Source: Prinia subflava (lineage: Eukaryota; Chordata; Aves; Passeriformes; Cisticolidae). Taken from it: a DNA stretch of 64,000 nucleotides. Every line of letters begins with the position of its first letter. Positions within the stretch are counted from its first letter, which is position 1. The translations under genes and the position numbers were made by a program. Shown here piece by piece: positions 25,018 through 38,600 of this stretch. The stretch is from assembly GCF_021018805.1 (NCBI RefSeq), contig NC_086248.1, forward strand, positions 61,079,985-61,143,984. Reading direction: 5' to 3'. The notes beneath the pieces were generated by a model. That model did no database searches, was not told where the DNA came from, and worked only from the letters and a program-made list of their open reading frames with translations.

Positions 25018-27689
25018 AAATAGTTTTGTTTGAACAAGTAATTTTCTTGGTTTACGTTGTGTACAGCACTAAGCATGTGATACAACCATTTTTTCCCAAA
25101 TTAGGGAATTTGAGGTTCAATCAAGTGTCTGCGCAGAAGGTGTTCCCTCAGCAAAGCACCCAAAACCATGTGCTCTGAAACAGCTTTACTTTTACCATGA
25201 CTGATTTGTGATCTCTTTTCCCTATAATTTTGCCGTGTTCAGTAAGGTATGCCTGAGGAGTTGTTCCAAACTCCCTCTGGGTTCTTATAACAGACAATTA
25301 AAAAGCCATGCTTGTTTATCTAATGGTAAAAGTCTTGGATTCCACCTTCTTTAGGTGACAAGCTGTAGATGCTGGAAAGGGTTGAGTCTTTTCTCTTCAG
25401 GGTGTATTTGCAAGACAGAACTTCAGATTAACGAAGTAGGATCATTAGTATATCCCATTTTTACTTTATTTTTGAGCCTGGAGTTTCATTTCCTTTCTGC
25501 CAAACTTTGTGTTGTTGTCTCCTGCTGCAGTTCCTGCCTTCCCAAATGTTAAACTCTATTAAGTAACTAGCACTTCAGAGCCAACCTGAGTCCTAACAGA
25601 TTGCAAACCCACTGTGAAGCAGAATGTCCTTCCGTGTGAGGCTGGACAACATTCATATTGCAGGTTCTTTCACATAATTATCCATGTACTTGATATGACT
25701 GTATGAATTTATGGGGTAGTGTACAGTATAATTTGTCATAAAAAATTAATGAGGTTTAATGCACATAACCTATTACTGTGGATGCAGTATTGATTAAATC
25801 CTTTTAGTGCAGTATAGCCTCTGTGAAGAACAGCTTGCCTAAACCCTGCTTCTGAGACAGTGAGTTCTCTCTTCATGTGACTCACTAGGCAAAGCAGCAC
25901 GCTTTGGCTTTTCTTTGCCGTGGGGCAAGATCTGAAACATCACCTGGGACCATTTCATTCCTTCTGCAAAAACAGGCCTAGGGGAAGCTGAGGGACAAAA
26001 TCTCTGTCAGCAGACTGCACCACAGTCCCTCACTGGGGCAGGAGCTGATGTACCATAGGAATCTCCCCAGGGGTGGCAAAGCCTGGGACTGTACAAGACC
26101 TAGTACAGGATTCTATGCTTCTGTGTAGGAGCTTTCCTAATGGCAACTCCCTGAGCTGCAGCTGCCTTGGGATATTACCCATCAGTGTGGGGCTGCTGTC
26201 TGAGGGGCTGCTTCAGGACCTGTCGCTGTCACACTTTGCCCCTGTCCTGCCCTTGCCCAGGGTGTGTGCTGGCACCTGCTCGTAGCACACTGCACCTTAG
26301 CTGTGCTCGCCTGCCTGCGGCCCCGGGCTGAGGTGATGGGTCTGGCTGGGCTCTTCAGCAACATCCCTTCAGGTGCTGGAGATGCACTGCTTGTGCCTCT
26401 GATTCTACACCAGCACCAGCAGTCATACCCAGCTGGTGAAGGCCAGCTCTGCAAAGATAGTGGGCACCTGCTACCTGCTTTGGCAGTTTTTGTAGGAGTG
26501 CAGGCACTTAAGTAAGACTGAGGCTTAAGTTATTTTGAAAATTTGCTGTGAAGCCTTTGAGTAAGGCTGTGTTGGAGCAGGGAGTGGAAGTGTGCCTTCC
26601 AAGGCCAAAATGACTTACTCCTTCTGACCTCTTGGAGAGGAAAAAGGAAGTCAAGTCTTCTGTTCCTGGCACACTCCAACTTCATTTCCTGCCCAGAGCA
26701 AGCCCCCAGCACAGTCCTTGCCTGGTGGATGGGAGCCCATCATTGCACCTGCCTACAGATTGTGCCCTGCAAGTGTGGGATCTGTGGGGTGCACACGTGC
26801 CCGAGTTTCCCCTTGCTGGGCACTTCAAAGCTGCATCCTTGCAAGAGCAACAAGAATTATAAAGCAGCCAGCCAGCTGGTGCCTTGGCAAGTATTCAAGC
26901 TTTGCTTAGAGCAGCTATGTTGGCCAGAACTGCACAGCTCCCTCTTCTGCCTTCATCCTGGCTGAATAAATGTAGAAAGACACCTCTCAGTTAAAGATCA
27001 TTCCAACATCTTTTCTGGTGCTTTGAAATATTTTCCTACTTCTTTTATCTGTTAATATTGGCAAATGCCTGCGTTGGCAGCTTTCCAGCTTTTGTCAGAA
27101 GCCATCGGGTTGCTCTGTTAAGCTTCAGCTCCTGAAGCCCAGTGATAAATTACAATCTCTAGCCTTAGGGGGTTTTTAATGGCTGAGAAAGAAATGCCAC
27201 CATATCAGAATTTTAAAATCTAGAAATTAGTGGGGGAGAAAGGAGAAGTGACTATTCATTGTTGTTAAAAAACCCATGATGTTACACTGCTAGTCGCATT
27301 GTGTATGAGACGTGCCGGTGACAAACCCTTACCAAAGGTCACAGAAATTTAAAATTTTGCTAGGAGGAAATTCTCCAGGCAAGAACACACTGACATATCT
27401 TCATGCTGTACTGGTTCAGCCATTTGGGCAGCAGTACTTGCCTCTCATGCAGTAGGTTTGTTGGTGTAATGGCTGGTATCTACAAGGTCCCTTGCTGTTA
27501 GCAAGGACGTGTGGGTACTTTCCAAGGCAGAGCAATTCCCTTCCTTCAGATCCTCTGTGTCCAAGGCTTGGCCTGTTAGTCCTACCTGCAGCCCTTTCTG
27601 TGCCGTTTCCAAGGGGAATGTGGCACCAGGCAGCATCTCTGGACAGAGAGGAGCACACTGCTGGTCAGCAGAGGTAAGGTGTGAATTCC

Positions 27690-28530
27690 TGTGCCGGAAG
27701 GGCTGAGATCAGCTCCTTGTACAACGCGTTACAGCAGCCGCGGGGCTCTGCGCTGCTGGAGCTCGGGAAAAGGGCTCTGGGAGGCTGGAGATCAGCAGCA
27801 GCACACCTCGAGTCGCAGGCTGACTCTGTCCCCGGCTGCGGGCTGGCTGTCCCCGGCTTGGACTGGCTGTCCCCGGGACAGCGCTGACGCCTCTGCTCCC
27901 CCAGACAGCCCTTGTTTGTTTCCTGGGGAGAGCCGTCCTGCCCAGGCAAACCCAGCTGCCTCGTCCTTTTCCAGGGAGGTTAAATGGCTAAGTAAGGCCA
28001 AACAATGAGGCAAGACCAGCAGCCGGACTGGAGCTCACGAGTCCTTGGCTGGTGCTCCCGTGTTTTCCCTCCCGCTGGAGGAGACGGGAAGCCGAGAGGC
28101 GGGCGCCGGGGAGAGCGGCGGCCTGCGGGGGACAGAATAAATACCCGCTTGTGCGCGGTGAACACAACCTCGTCTGTGTGCTCCTGTGCGCTGAGAAGGA
28201 GCCCAGTGTGCGCTCCCGCCATCCACTGGAGAGCCAGCGCCTCTCCTGCACTGCAGCTGCTTTGTGCTGCCCCCAGGAGCGTGGCCCCAGGCTGGCACGG
28301 CTGGGCGGGACGGGACAGCTCCGGCCGAGCGCGCCGGGCCGCGCCAGCTCTCCCTGGGCTGCCGGAGGGCTCCCACCTTGGCAGGGAGGGCCCGTGTGCA
28401 CCTGCAGAGCCTGGCAGGGGGCTCCTGCAGATCTGCGGGGTTTGGGGAACCGGGAAAACACCGAGCTCCTCTTGCCATCCGAGTCCTGGGCACCGGCCTT
28501 GGCCACCGCTTGTAGCGTGACAAGCAGGGG
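27690..28530. promoter_or_regulatory. Intergenic CpG island, candidate promoter or enhancer without a known gene
   Basis: A GC- and CpG-rich block stands about 20 kb from both genes. By eye I count 32 CpG dinucleotides in 28021-28380, while the flanking DNA has very few. It contains GC-box-like segments and an AT-rich ATAAATA at 28137-28143. Long overlapping open frames occur on both strands, as expected where stop codons are rare, and none has a recognisable domain. It could be the promoter of an unannotated non-coding transcript or a distal regulatory island. I cannot assign direction. Confidence 0.65.
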
Positions 28531-31500
28531 AAAATGGGTTACAGTGTTGGCTCATTAGATGAAAATAGCTTTTCTGAAAACATTGCATACTGATCAATAT
28601 TATTAATATTATGAATCCAGATGGCTTGAATTATGAATCTGGATGATTTCGTGCCAGATTTCAGTCCAGACTGGAACTTTCACAAATGAAATCTATCCTC
28701 TCCTGGAGGGACTTGCTCATGGAAAGAACAGTAGACCTTAAAATGCAGTGAATTGTAGTATTAGAAATAATTTTCTTACACTGGTGTTTAATATGCATAT
28801 AAAATTTTAAAACTTAACAGCTTTACATTTTTAATGTAGGCCTTATATAAATCTAGTGAACTTGTCAGAGGATATTATGATACTTGAATTAAATAAAGCT
28901 AGATTTGTTGCATTCCTGCCAATATGAGGTGACTAAAATGTCGCCTTCATTGACCTCCTGCCTTTTTATTCCAAGATACTTTTGACTATTTCCTGGCTTT
29001 GTTTAGCAGAAGCACCCAGCTCTGTGGCAGAGCTGACAGTCACTGAGTGTCACGCTATATTTATGCTTTACGCAATATTTGTGTCAAAAAGCCTCTGTCT
29101 AAACAGACTCAATGTCAGTAAGAGATGACCCTGGAACAAATGGTCTGAAGTCCCAGAAAGCTGAGCTTTCCCAAAAGTGACTAATGTGAGGCAAATGGAA
29201 AATATTGTTCTGAAACAAATCTGGTCCAGCTGTGTGCATGTGATTAAAAACATAAGTCGCTGGAGTTCTAGTCCAAATAAATCATGACACATTTTGATTA
29301 AACAAAACCAGGAAACTTATAATTTTTGGGATGTGTTTAAATGTGTCAGTATCTATTATCTCACATACCAATACTTTTGATATCTATTTAAAGGGACTCC
29401 AATGTACAGACAATACATACTCTAATTTTTATCCCAAATTACTTTTGTTTCCTTGCATCCAAGATGGAAACTCTTGTCCCCCCTGGCGATCCATCTCAAG
29501 ATCACATACAGCTGGTTTTCCTGTAAGTCAGCTGCTTCTTTCCAGCTGGCCTTCTCTGCAACTGGATAGACCTTTTTTCAGACCTTGTATAGGTCTATCT
29601 GGAGTGTTTTCACTATAATCTGTACTCTACATAATAATGATTTTTTAAAAATTAAGCGCGTAACAGAGTATAAAATCTGAGGAAATTTGAGAACTCAGAA
29701 GAGAAAAAGTCAAAATGAGAAAGTTTATGTCATTTCAAACACAAAATGTAATTACCAGTATAGATTAATGCAAAGAAATTCACATCAGCATCAGCATGGC
29801 TGTATGGCTGTGGAGGGAGCTGAAAATGCTTCCTAGCACCATTCTTCCCAGGGCTTAGAATATCTAAGAATCTAATTCTGGTATTCTTAATAAATAAACA
29901 AGCAAACAAAATCTCAGTCCATCAGTTGAAAAGGAAAGCTATCTCTTAAGGTGTAGGCTTCATTTAGATATCAATGATCATAATCATCTAGTTCTAATAA
30001 TTAATTTAGGAATTACAGCCAAACTCCAGTGGACATTGCAAGTGGTGGCCAGAATTACTTCAGAGGAGATATGGCACTTCTTTTGCAAGTATCACAAAGT
30101 GCAATATTAATAGTACATTTCTGGGGTGTTGGACTGCTTCAACTACTCTGATCTGTTGAAATTTGGGCAGGTGGCTTGACAGGGAATTCTGCATAGCATG
30201 AATAGCATGCAAGAATGCCTTCTAGTTACAATGCAATGTGGCAAGATAAAAATCTGGATTCAAGAACTAGTTTTCAGAAAATTCAGTCCCCAATGAGCAG
30301 CTTGGAAAAGGGTACAGAAACTAAAAGCTGGATGAGATGATGTATGTTAGTACCCATAGTGTGGGTTTTTTCAGACAGAAGCAGTAGTGGGACAGCAAAG
30401 AGGGTTGTTCCTGGATTCAGCATGAAGTGGTTTCACAACTCTCCTAATGAAACAAGAGGAGTTAATTCAGTGCAGCAGCCCTTGCTTCTGCCCAATTTGT
30501 TTGGGGAAAGGGTGAGCCAGTCCATTACACACAGAGCAAGGGAATGTCCTCCACTCTGCCAGAGGATGGCAAAATAAATATTGCCTCAGACTGAATCCAT
30601 CTGTCACCACAGCATGTTTTGCCCCCTCTGTAGCAATCTGGTGATAACAGTTCCTGATCCTCTGGCATATAGCCCTAAGGCAGACAAGGAGATTAACCTA
30701 AATTTAGCATGATATTGTTCAAAAAACCCCCCCTCTCTCAATTCTTTTTTCCTAGCTAAGCAATACCATTCTGGTGAGTGGAGAAGGTAGGAAAGGGAAA
30801 TGCCTTTTTTGTAGGATAGGCGTCTCTTAATTGCAGGATACCATCCATCTTCTCAGGATGCATCTGACACTGAATTTCCTCCAGAGGCTTGTGAAAAAGA
30901 AATATTTTATCAAACATCCTGAGTTTTACTGCTGTTTGGGTCTAATTATGTCATTTGCTAGTCAGGATGATTCTGAGATACTTAAATATGCTAAGATACT
31001 ATGAAGTCCTTTGAAGGTCTTTTAGTAAATTATTTTGTAATTATGCATAAATCCAGTCTGAAGCAGATGCATACAGATAAAGCAGTTAAGGTTGATTAAA
31101 GGTATGTAGGTCATTAGAGTGAAATTCAAGATTTGTGTTGGTTTATGTTCTTACTGCCTCTACAGGATGCAACCTTGATAGTTGCTACATGATCTAACAG
31201 AAAAATAATGCGTCTTGCCCAAGGATATGTGTTAAATCTATTTTCTGTTGTGAATCTAATTATAATCTAAATTACATCAATTCTTAATGTGTATAATAAT
31301 TGCTGCTTCCTCCAAAGTATTTGTGACAGGCATCACAGGAGCTATCAAAGGCTGGCTTTTCCAAGATTTCTATGCTCTGAGTACAAGATTCTTCTGAAAA
31401 ATTTCTCGCTTAGTGCCTGCATATAAGCTGAGCTTGTGTTCAGAGGTTTTATACTATGCTGTAAAAGTAGTCAGATATTCCACACAGGCAACTTATACAG

Positions 31501-31884
31501 AGCCAGTTCTGGGTTTACTTGTGTTTACTGGGTCATTTTCTTCAGCGGGTCTGTCCGTAGGGGTGAGAGTACAAGGAATTTAGAGAAAAAATAGGGGACA
31601 GCCAGCGTTGTTTTGAGGATGAGGTTCAGCACTAGCACATGTATGGGGCAGCAGCCCTGTGCACCTGCCCTGCTCCAGCACAGGCTGCCTCTCAGAGACA
31701 GGATCTTGGCAGAGCGTTTTTCAAGCTCTTCCTGAATCTCTCATCACATGGCCCTTCTTTGTGGTTATTGCATCAGGGCAGCATGAATAGGCTGTATTTG
31801 CTGATGGGTGGAGGACTGATCTGGCAGAGGAGCGTGATTCACTTTGTGAAGAAATGTGGCCAGCGAGTCATTAAAGCCTGCGCT

Positions 31885-31974
31885 TGCACACACACGCGCA
31901 CACACGTGTGTGCACACACACGCACACGCGTGCACACACAGACACACACGTGCACGCACACGTGCGCACACACA
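31885..31974. repeat. Alternating purine-pyrimidine (CA/CG/TG) tract, Z-DNA-prone
   Basis: A 90-base run mixes CA, CG and TG steps. Purine and pyrimidine alternate perfectly from 31885 to 31940, break at CAGAC, and resume to 31974. It includes CGCG and CGTGTGTG segments. Open frames across it are Thr/His or Cys/Val repeats and are not genes. Confidence 0.95.
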
Positions 31975-32951
31975 GGGTGCAGCCAGACCTGGGGAGGCTG
32001 TGTAAATGGTGAGCAGCAGAGGGGATTAAACACCTGCTGACCCGTCAGCCTGAAAGACCTGGGAAAAGGAAGTTGCCTGTAATCCAGAGCAGAGCGCGTG
32101 ATGAAAGAGCGGCAAATTCACGGCTTAGGAATCCCTGAGTGGATAATTCAGCCTTTCAGGCTGCAGTGATGAGTCACTGAGTGTTTTTCTGGGTGTGAGC
32201 CCTCAGGTGAGGAGATGCTGGCCACACTGGAATGGACCTCGACAACAAGGTCGAGGCTGGCACAGGTCAGGGGCTGTTCTAAAGCAGAAAGGCAGTGGGC
32301 CAGCAACACAGAGCACACAGCTAGAGTCTAATTGTAAGGTGAGGATTAAATAATGATTTGTCAAAATTTAAGAGCACAGCTCTATTACATGTCTGAGGCC
32401 AGATGGGTGCTGTTAGCATCTAGCTCAACAAATGACAATTACACATGCTGCCTTCAAAAGAAAAGTAATCTGAGCTGCAGTGAAATGAAGTTATAAAGGT
32501 AGCAATGACTGGAAAAAAATGTTTGTCACTGCAAAGCACTGATGGAGGGACATTCAGATTTTGGGTTTGTGATTAAATATCATGTTGTTGTAGACCCATC
32601 AACATCAATGAAAGTACCTTAAGCATGGATTCAGTCATATTTCTGTGATCACAGAATGGTGTATCCATCTTAAAATATAGTATTTGAACATAATGCCTAA
32701 GAAATCTTAACACAGTTCAGAGTTTTTAAAGTACACGTTAAGTTTTGACCAGGTAAGTTTGGGTAGCTGTGTGTACATACTCAATAGCTCTCTGTGATAT
32801 TTCTGGGATATTCTGTAAAATAGGTTATCTTGACATGCTTGTAAGTACCTTCAAAAATAAGTTAGCAAAAAAGCAAAGAAGTAGAGACGAGCTAGCACAG
32901 CAAGCAAAACTACCTGTCCCTGCATAAACAGTGCTCTTGTGCTCCAGGAGA

Positions 32952-32977
32952 ACAGACAGACAGACAGACAGAGAGAC
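32952..32977 (+). repeat. Short (ACAG)n microsatellite
   Basis: Five ACAG units are followed by a degenerate GAGAGACA end. Confidence 0.9.
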
Positions 32978-35596
32978 ACTGCTGTAATTGCAGTGAGGGC
33001 CAGCACCTTGCAGGCATCAGTATTGCTGGAAATGAGGGTTTGGATGTCACGAGTTTACATGACCTCATTGCTCACAGAAGTTTGTTGTCTGGGCAGAACT
33101 GCTGTTGCTGCAGCAAGCCAGCTCTCCCCCTTGACAAGGACTGGGTGAGCAGGGCAATGAGGGGGAACTGCACCAAAACTTGATAAATCACTACTTGTTG
33201 TTTTAGGAACTGTGAGAAGTCAGGAATATAACACTTATTCCTCTTCCCCTCGCAGACTGCTATGTAGGAGAATACATGGACAGCAACAACCCAATTCTGC
33301 AGCCTTCCCCAAATCTGGTGGGTTTAAGGGGCAATCAATTTAAATTTTATAAAAGGACAGCCCTGCCTGTTGGCAGGCAACAACTGCCTGCTCATTGTAC
33401 TGAGTCACGCTCTCCTCCACGAAAAGAGGTTAATCTGTCTGCCCAGCCGCAGCTCTGACTTGTGGCTCAACACCAGGCTTGATCCAAAGCTTGTCCACGG
33501 TCAGTAAAGGGGTGTCTGTCAGCTTTGGTGAGACTAAAACTCTGTGAGGATTCCCATTATTGAGATAAATCTGTGCAAGGGCTCTTTGGCTACGAAAAGG
33601 AACACATAATGTCTAGCTTTAAGAGGCAACATGAAGAGTGTAGACTTGAGCAGAGAGTGATGTTTGAGCAGTGTCAATGCCAGTAGATTACTGAATGGAG
33701 TTAATTCAAGAGCGCGTTTGCTCACCAGGCTGTAAAGTCTCCATGAAAAAAAAAACAAAAAACAAATCAACCAGCAAACACTTCAGCTTTATTTATGCTA
33801 TTATGAAAAGCTGAAAAATGAGAGAGAAAAAACAAGCTGTTTCCAATTTCCTGAAATTTGAGACAATGTAAAAAGTTTTATTTTGTCTTGATTTGCTATT
33901 TAAGTGCTAAAAGAAATTTCCTATAGTCAAAAATATTCTCTGCTTTTATAAATCCAAATGTACACATTCCATCAGCTGAGGCAAAGCCAAAAGGATTTGG
34001 AATGCAGCAGAAAGTTTTACTAATGAACGATTAGGATTTATCTCACAAATAATACTGTTTTGTTTCAGTGTGGCATAGGAGAAAAAAGTATCTGACTTTT
34101 AAAAGCCTCCTCAAGAAATCATTACCATAAACTTAAAAACACCCATTGCACTTGAGAACAGGGGAAATGTAAATTAGCATGCTGTGCTGACTGTGTGCTC
34201 CTGTAATTCTCCCTCTTAGAGATGGCCCTGGATAAAAAGCTGGTGTCTCCCACACCTGCACCTGCTCTAGCATTTTAAGGGTCAAGAGAGGAGCAGATCT
34301 GGTCTGGGGGCATCATCTGTTGTGGGGAAAAATTATCTGCCATGAGTCCAAAGAAATGAAGGATGGAGATGACAGAGGGCACTTAGTGAGATAGCTACAA
34401 CTTGGAGACTAAACCACCTTCTAATCTGTTAGCAGTCTGAATTTAAATATGGTCACGTTTAGAGCATTCTCCTCCAATTTACAATTTCCACAGTCCCTGA
34501 GAATAGGAAGTCCTATATTTGGGAAAAATATTAATCCAATATTATCGTAAAATATCACATGATGAATACTGTGCATTAGGCTTTGTTTACTTCATAGACT
34601 TGAGGTCAAAACCAAGAACTTTTATTTGGAGATAGATTCCACCCTCCCACATTTTAACTCATTAAAAACTAGACATCCCATTTCTCTTCTCCTGTTCCAT
34701 TGACCTCTGCTCCTAAAAGTCTTGCTCTGGCTATAGGATGGCACAGAACAGTTAGTGGGAACAGCTCCTCCACCTGATAAAACCACTAATGTCACTGAAA
34801 GTACTTTGTGGACTAAATTTTGTCTCCCTACACAGGGTCTATACTTCTAGGACATGCTTGTCCACAAGTATCTTTTTCCTTCTTTTGTATTCATGTATTA
34901 CCACTTGCAATTTGATTTTACTGTAGTAGAGAACTTCCTACTTTATTACCATTGAACTTTTGCCTATTTGGTCAGCAGAGGTACTGGAGTCAGGAGAATT
35001 CTGCCAGCTCTTCCACATACTTTCCATGTAACCTTGTGTAGCAGGCACTTGGGCTGGGTAGTGTCATCCTTACTCATGGTGATGACCATGGCAAACACGT
35101 GAGTTGTCCCACTGACTGCTCTGGCAGTCACATGGGTGAGCAATCACCAGCCTGAGCAAAGGTTACAAAATCTGGTACATAACTTCTCTGCACCTGGGTT
35201 GACTACTAGGAAACATTACTATTTCATTTTCTTAATGAGCTATGCAAACTAAAATACCTTAGGGCCTGAGAAGAAAGATACTGCAGAAGGGTAGTGGAAT
35301 GACAGGATGAACTATTAAGCTCCCCATCTTATGTTGTGATATTCAGTAGCTTTGATAATGCTCCCTCTGAAATTCCAAACAGGAGACTTCCTCCTAGGTG
35401 TGAAATATTCTGGGTCAAGGCCCAATTACTGTCTCTGAGCTCTGCTCCCACCTGGCCTCCTGCAGAATTTCTCTCTCAGATCAAGCATCATGATCATATT
35501 TAAATATTTAATCTTCTTTGAAATATGTTACTAAAAAATCAAAATCCATTTAGAAAATATCTGTTTCTGACATAAATTACCAGTTTTCCTGATAGG

Positions 35597-35632
35597 GGTT
35601 GGTTGGTTTGTTTGTTTGTCTGTTTCTCTTTG
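35597..35632 (+). repeat. (GTTT)-type simple repeat
   Basis: A GGTTGGTTGGTTTGTTTGTT run grades into TCTGTTTCTC. It is a degenerate tetranucleotide tract. Confidence 0.75.
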
Positions 35633-38600
35633 ACAGAAAAAAAATCCATGTTGTCTCTGCCAGATGAGGAAAACAGGTCATATTGAAAAAGAAGTGGGTA
35701 ACATGCTGTTAGCACCCCCACCCCCAAACAAACCAATGATAAATGCTACTTAAGACAGGTTTAACATATCTAAGAGATTAGGATCAGTCTTTGTCTCTAC
35801 CCTAGATAGCTTGCTTTTAAATGTGACCTCCTTTCCTTGCCTAGACAGATGCTCTTTGTCTGCTGGGACCAGTCTCCCGTAAAGCCATCCTGACAGCTAC
35901 CTCGCTTCCCAGTCTCTCCCGAAGGGCCAAGGCTCTTCCAAGTGGTTTCCTCCTACTGAAAAGACTGTAATTAGCTGCTTCCTCCATTTTCCTGTATTTC
36001 AAATGACCATTATACAGCCTTTCTTCCTATCTCCTGAAGCCTCATCCCCTGTCCTGTCCTGCTTTTGGACACATGTGAAAGGAAATGCTATGCTATGGGA
36101 CTGTAAACACATTGCTTAGTAAAGACAAAAAACAAAGTTTTATAGTAAAGAATTGACATTTTCTTCCTTTCCCCTTGGGCTGTGGCTCATCTGTTACTCA
36201 AAATAGCTACTAACCCCTTGTTTCTGAACTATGACTTCCTCCACATTTATGCTAAATATTGTTATTACCCTGTTTATCTCAGTAGCCCAAATATTAAGAT
36301 TTCCTTTATTGCTCCAGTATATTTTCCCCTATATATGAGTAGTTGCATAATAAGCTTTCCTGTCCATTTCTATCGGTGGAATAGTTTTTGAAAATGTAAA
36401 TCCAGCAACAATTCTCACAGATTCAAAAACTTCAGCTAAGAATGTATTTTGAAAGAATGTTATGAGGAAATTCTTAGTTTATGAGGGATTTGAAGCCGAG
36501 AAGTCTCCAAAATCTTACAAGCAGAGACATTTTCTTACAAAAAAAGCCAGATATCACTGTTCATTTAATGGAATTTAGTGTTAATATTTTTAAACTTCTC
36601 CCCAAAAAATTCCCAAAACAAAGAAAAAACCAAACCCCCCAAAACCTCGGAATCTTAGCATCTTCTAAAAATTGGCTCTGCAATTTTATGGAACTTGTCT
36701 CAGTTAAAACAAATTATGTATCAGCTTTTCAGATTTTTCCTACTCAATTATGCAGGTCTCAAAGCTCAGATCACCAAAGAAATGACTAAAAAGCTATTTT
36801 AAGTTATTTCATGTGCTAGTTTATCCAAGCCAAGCTTTGTAATAAAAATGTGACAATTAGCATTCCTTTGTAATTTAATACACATTTATTCCTTCTTAAT
36901 TTATTATAAATTTATTCCTTTTAAATTTATTTCAAAGGAGAATAACTTTGCAAAATAATTTGCTAGCTTTTTGCATAGGCTTTGGCAAGCACACGCTTAT
37001 CTACTGAACTCTATGTGTTTGAAAATAGATATACAGTACTTCAAAGAGCAGTTCTGAAGTATTGTGGAAGCATAGCTGTTAGTATGTATTTCTTTTTGGC
37101 TTTCTAGTCTAGGACATTTTGTAGGACACATATTCACTTTGCCAATTAAAGTTCTTGTGTCAGTCTGTCTTGAGAAGCCCTAAATCCTGTTGTTTATTTC
37201 CATACTTTATTCCTGTCAGTTGTATCCATCAGTTCATAAATCTAAAATCTAAGTTGTTGAATCCAGAATCTCCACCCAGTCCAAAAGGCCTCTGCATGTC
37301 TTTATACACAATATAACTTTCAAGATAATTACCCTATGAGGACCTATGGAATAAGAACCCAGTTAAATTTTGTGTTTCAAACTACTCAGATGACATATTA
37401 GACAAATCTCACTCATTCCTTTACCGCTAAACGTAAAATCTGATCCCACCTCTTCAGTTAAGGTCTTTATTAGTATTATTTAGAGGAATTTCTGCTAGTC
37501 AGAATGCAGTAGGTCGAACAAGGAAACATCTAAGATGTGAGCAGTTTCACCCAAACCCTTGCAAAGGTCTAGGACTACTCAAGAAGTTTATCCTACTCCT
37601 TGTCTAAACTCAAGCTTATTGCTGGGTTTTCCAGGTCAGGATCTCTGCCGTGGTAGGTTGTGTGTGCTGGTGTAAGCCAGTAGAGTAAGTGTATGCCCTA
37701 GGAAATCCAGTGTGACTGGGGATGTTCCCAGGCCAAAATGGAGCCAGAGAAAACCCCCATGATCTACCAGTGCCAGTGACTGCCTTTAGCCTACCAATAC
37801 ACACGGTCACAGAAGACCAGCAAACCGCTGGGATTTCTCCACTGGGATTTCTGGTGATCCAAGGAGTGCTGTAGATACTTGCTTCTGTTGTGTTGGCATT
37901 AGCACAGGTACCTTCAGCACGGATGGGTGTTCAGAGCAGCAGCGGTGGGCCACTTCCAGAGATTTTGTGACCATGTGGTATCAGGAAGGAGAATCAGCAC
38001 CTGTCACTCGAGCGCTTGTGCTGAAGTTATGAGGAGCCTCACAAGCTGTTCTGCCATGAGCATTACACAGTGAAACAAGTGGCTCTCCTCTTGCTGGACA
38101 AATAAGATGCTCATTTGATTTAAGCAGGAATATACTATGGCATCCTTTATCAGTGGAGACAATTTTCTGCTTGAGAGAAAGAATGGCCAAATAATGATAC
38201 AAGAACAGAAAGCTGGCGCAGAAAAGGTATTACACATTCAGCTTTTACTTAAAATGACCTTCAGCCCCTAGAACAGCCAGGGCACTTCCCCTTAAGCTTC
38301 TGCCACTGGTGGCAGAGAATGAGCCTCAGAGCAAAGTGCAACAGCAGCAGTGGCAGCATCATCCCTGCCAGGCCCCAGCTCTCTGCTGATTCAGTTTGTC
38401 ACTGAGCCAACAGAGACTTTCATTGCACAGCAAGTCATCTACCAGTGCTTTAAAACAAAATTGCACCCCCTTTCCTCATTTAAAGGCTCACTTAAAGCCC
38501 ATAGCAAAATCTGCTGGTTTAACTTCTTCTATGGATGGTAACATTCCAATTATTTTGACATTGTGAAACCTGGACTTTGCTCAGCAGGTAGGAGAAATAA

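Larger units (their letters stand above)
18111..27680. other. Intergenic; no gene seen
   Basis: No coding exon or RNA gene is supportable. The contents are an (AAAC)5 array at 19955, a 14-bp palindrome at 20651, a short CTG-rich run near 21225, a G/T-rich tract at 22721, the AT-rich foldback element at 23420, and a perfect hairpin at 24994. Base composition becomes GC-richer from about 26000 toward the CpG block at 27.7 kb. Confidence 0.55.

Noticed and set aside
27980..28597. 205-codon antisense frame and its overlapping 160-172-codon companions in the 28 kb island
   Set aside because: Several long frames coexist on both strands over the same GC-rich bases, which is the pattern of chance openness. 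None has a recognisable domain.
31639..32040. 133-codon frame over the CA/CG tract
   Set aside because: About a third of it is Thr/His/Cys repeat encoded by the dinucleotide tract, and the antisense frames are just as open.
34848..34862. p53-type half site GGACATGCTT
   Set aside because: Only one decamer fits and there is no second half site alongside. A match this short is expected by chance.
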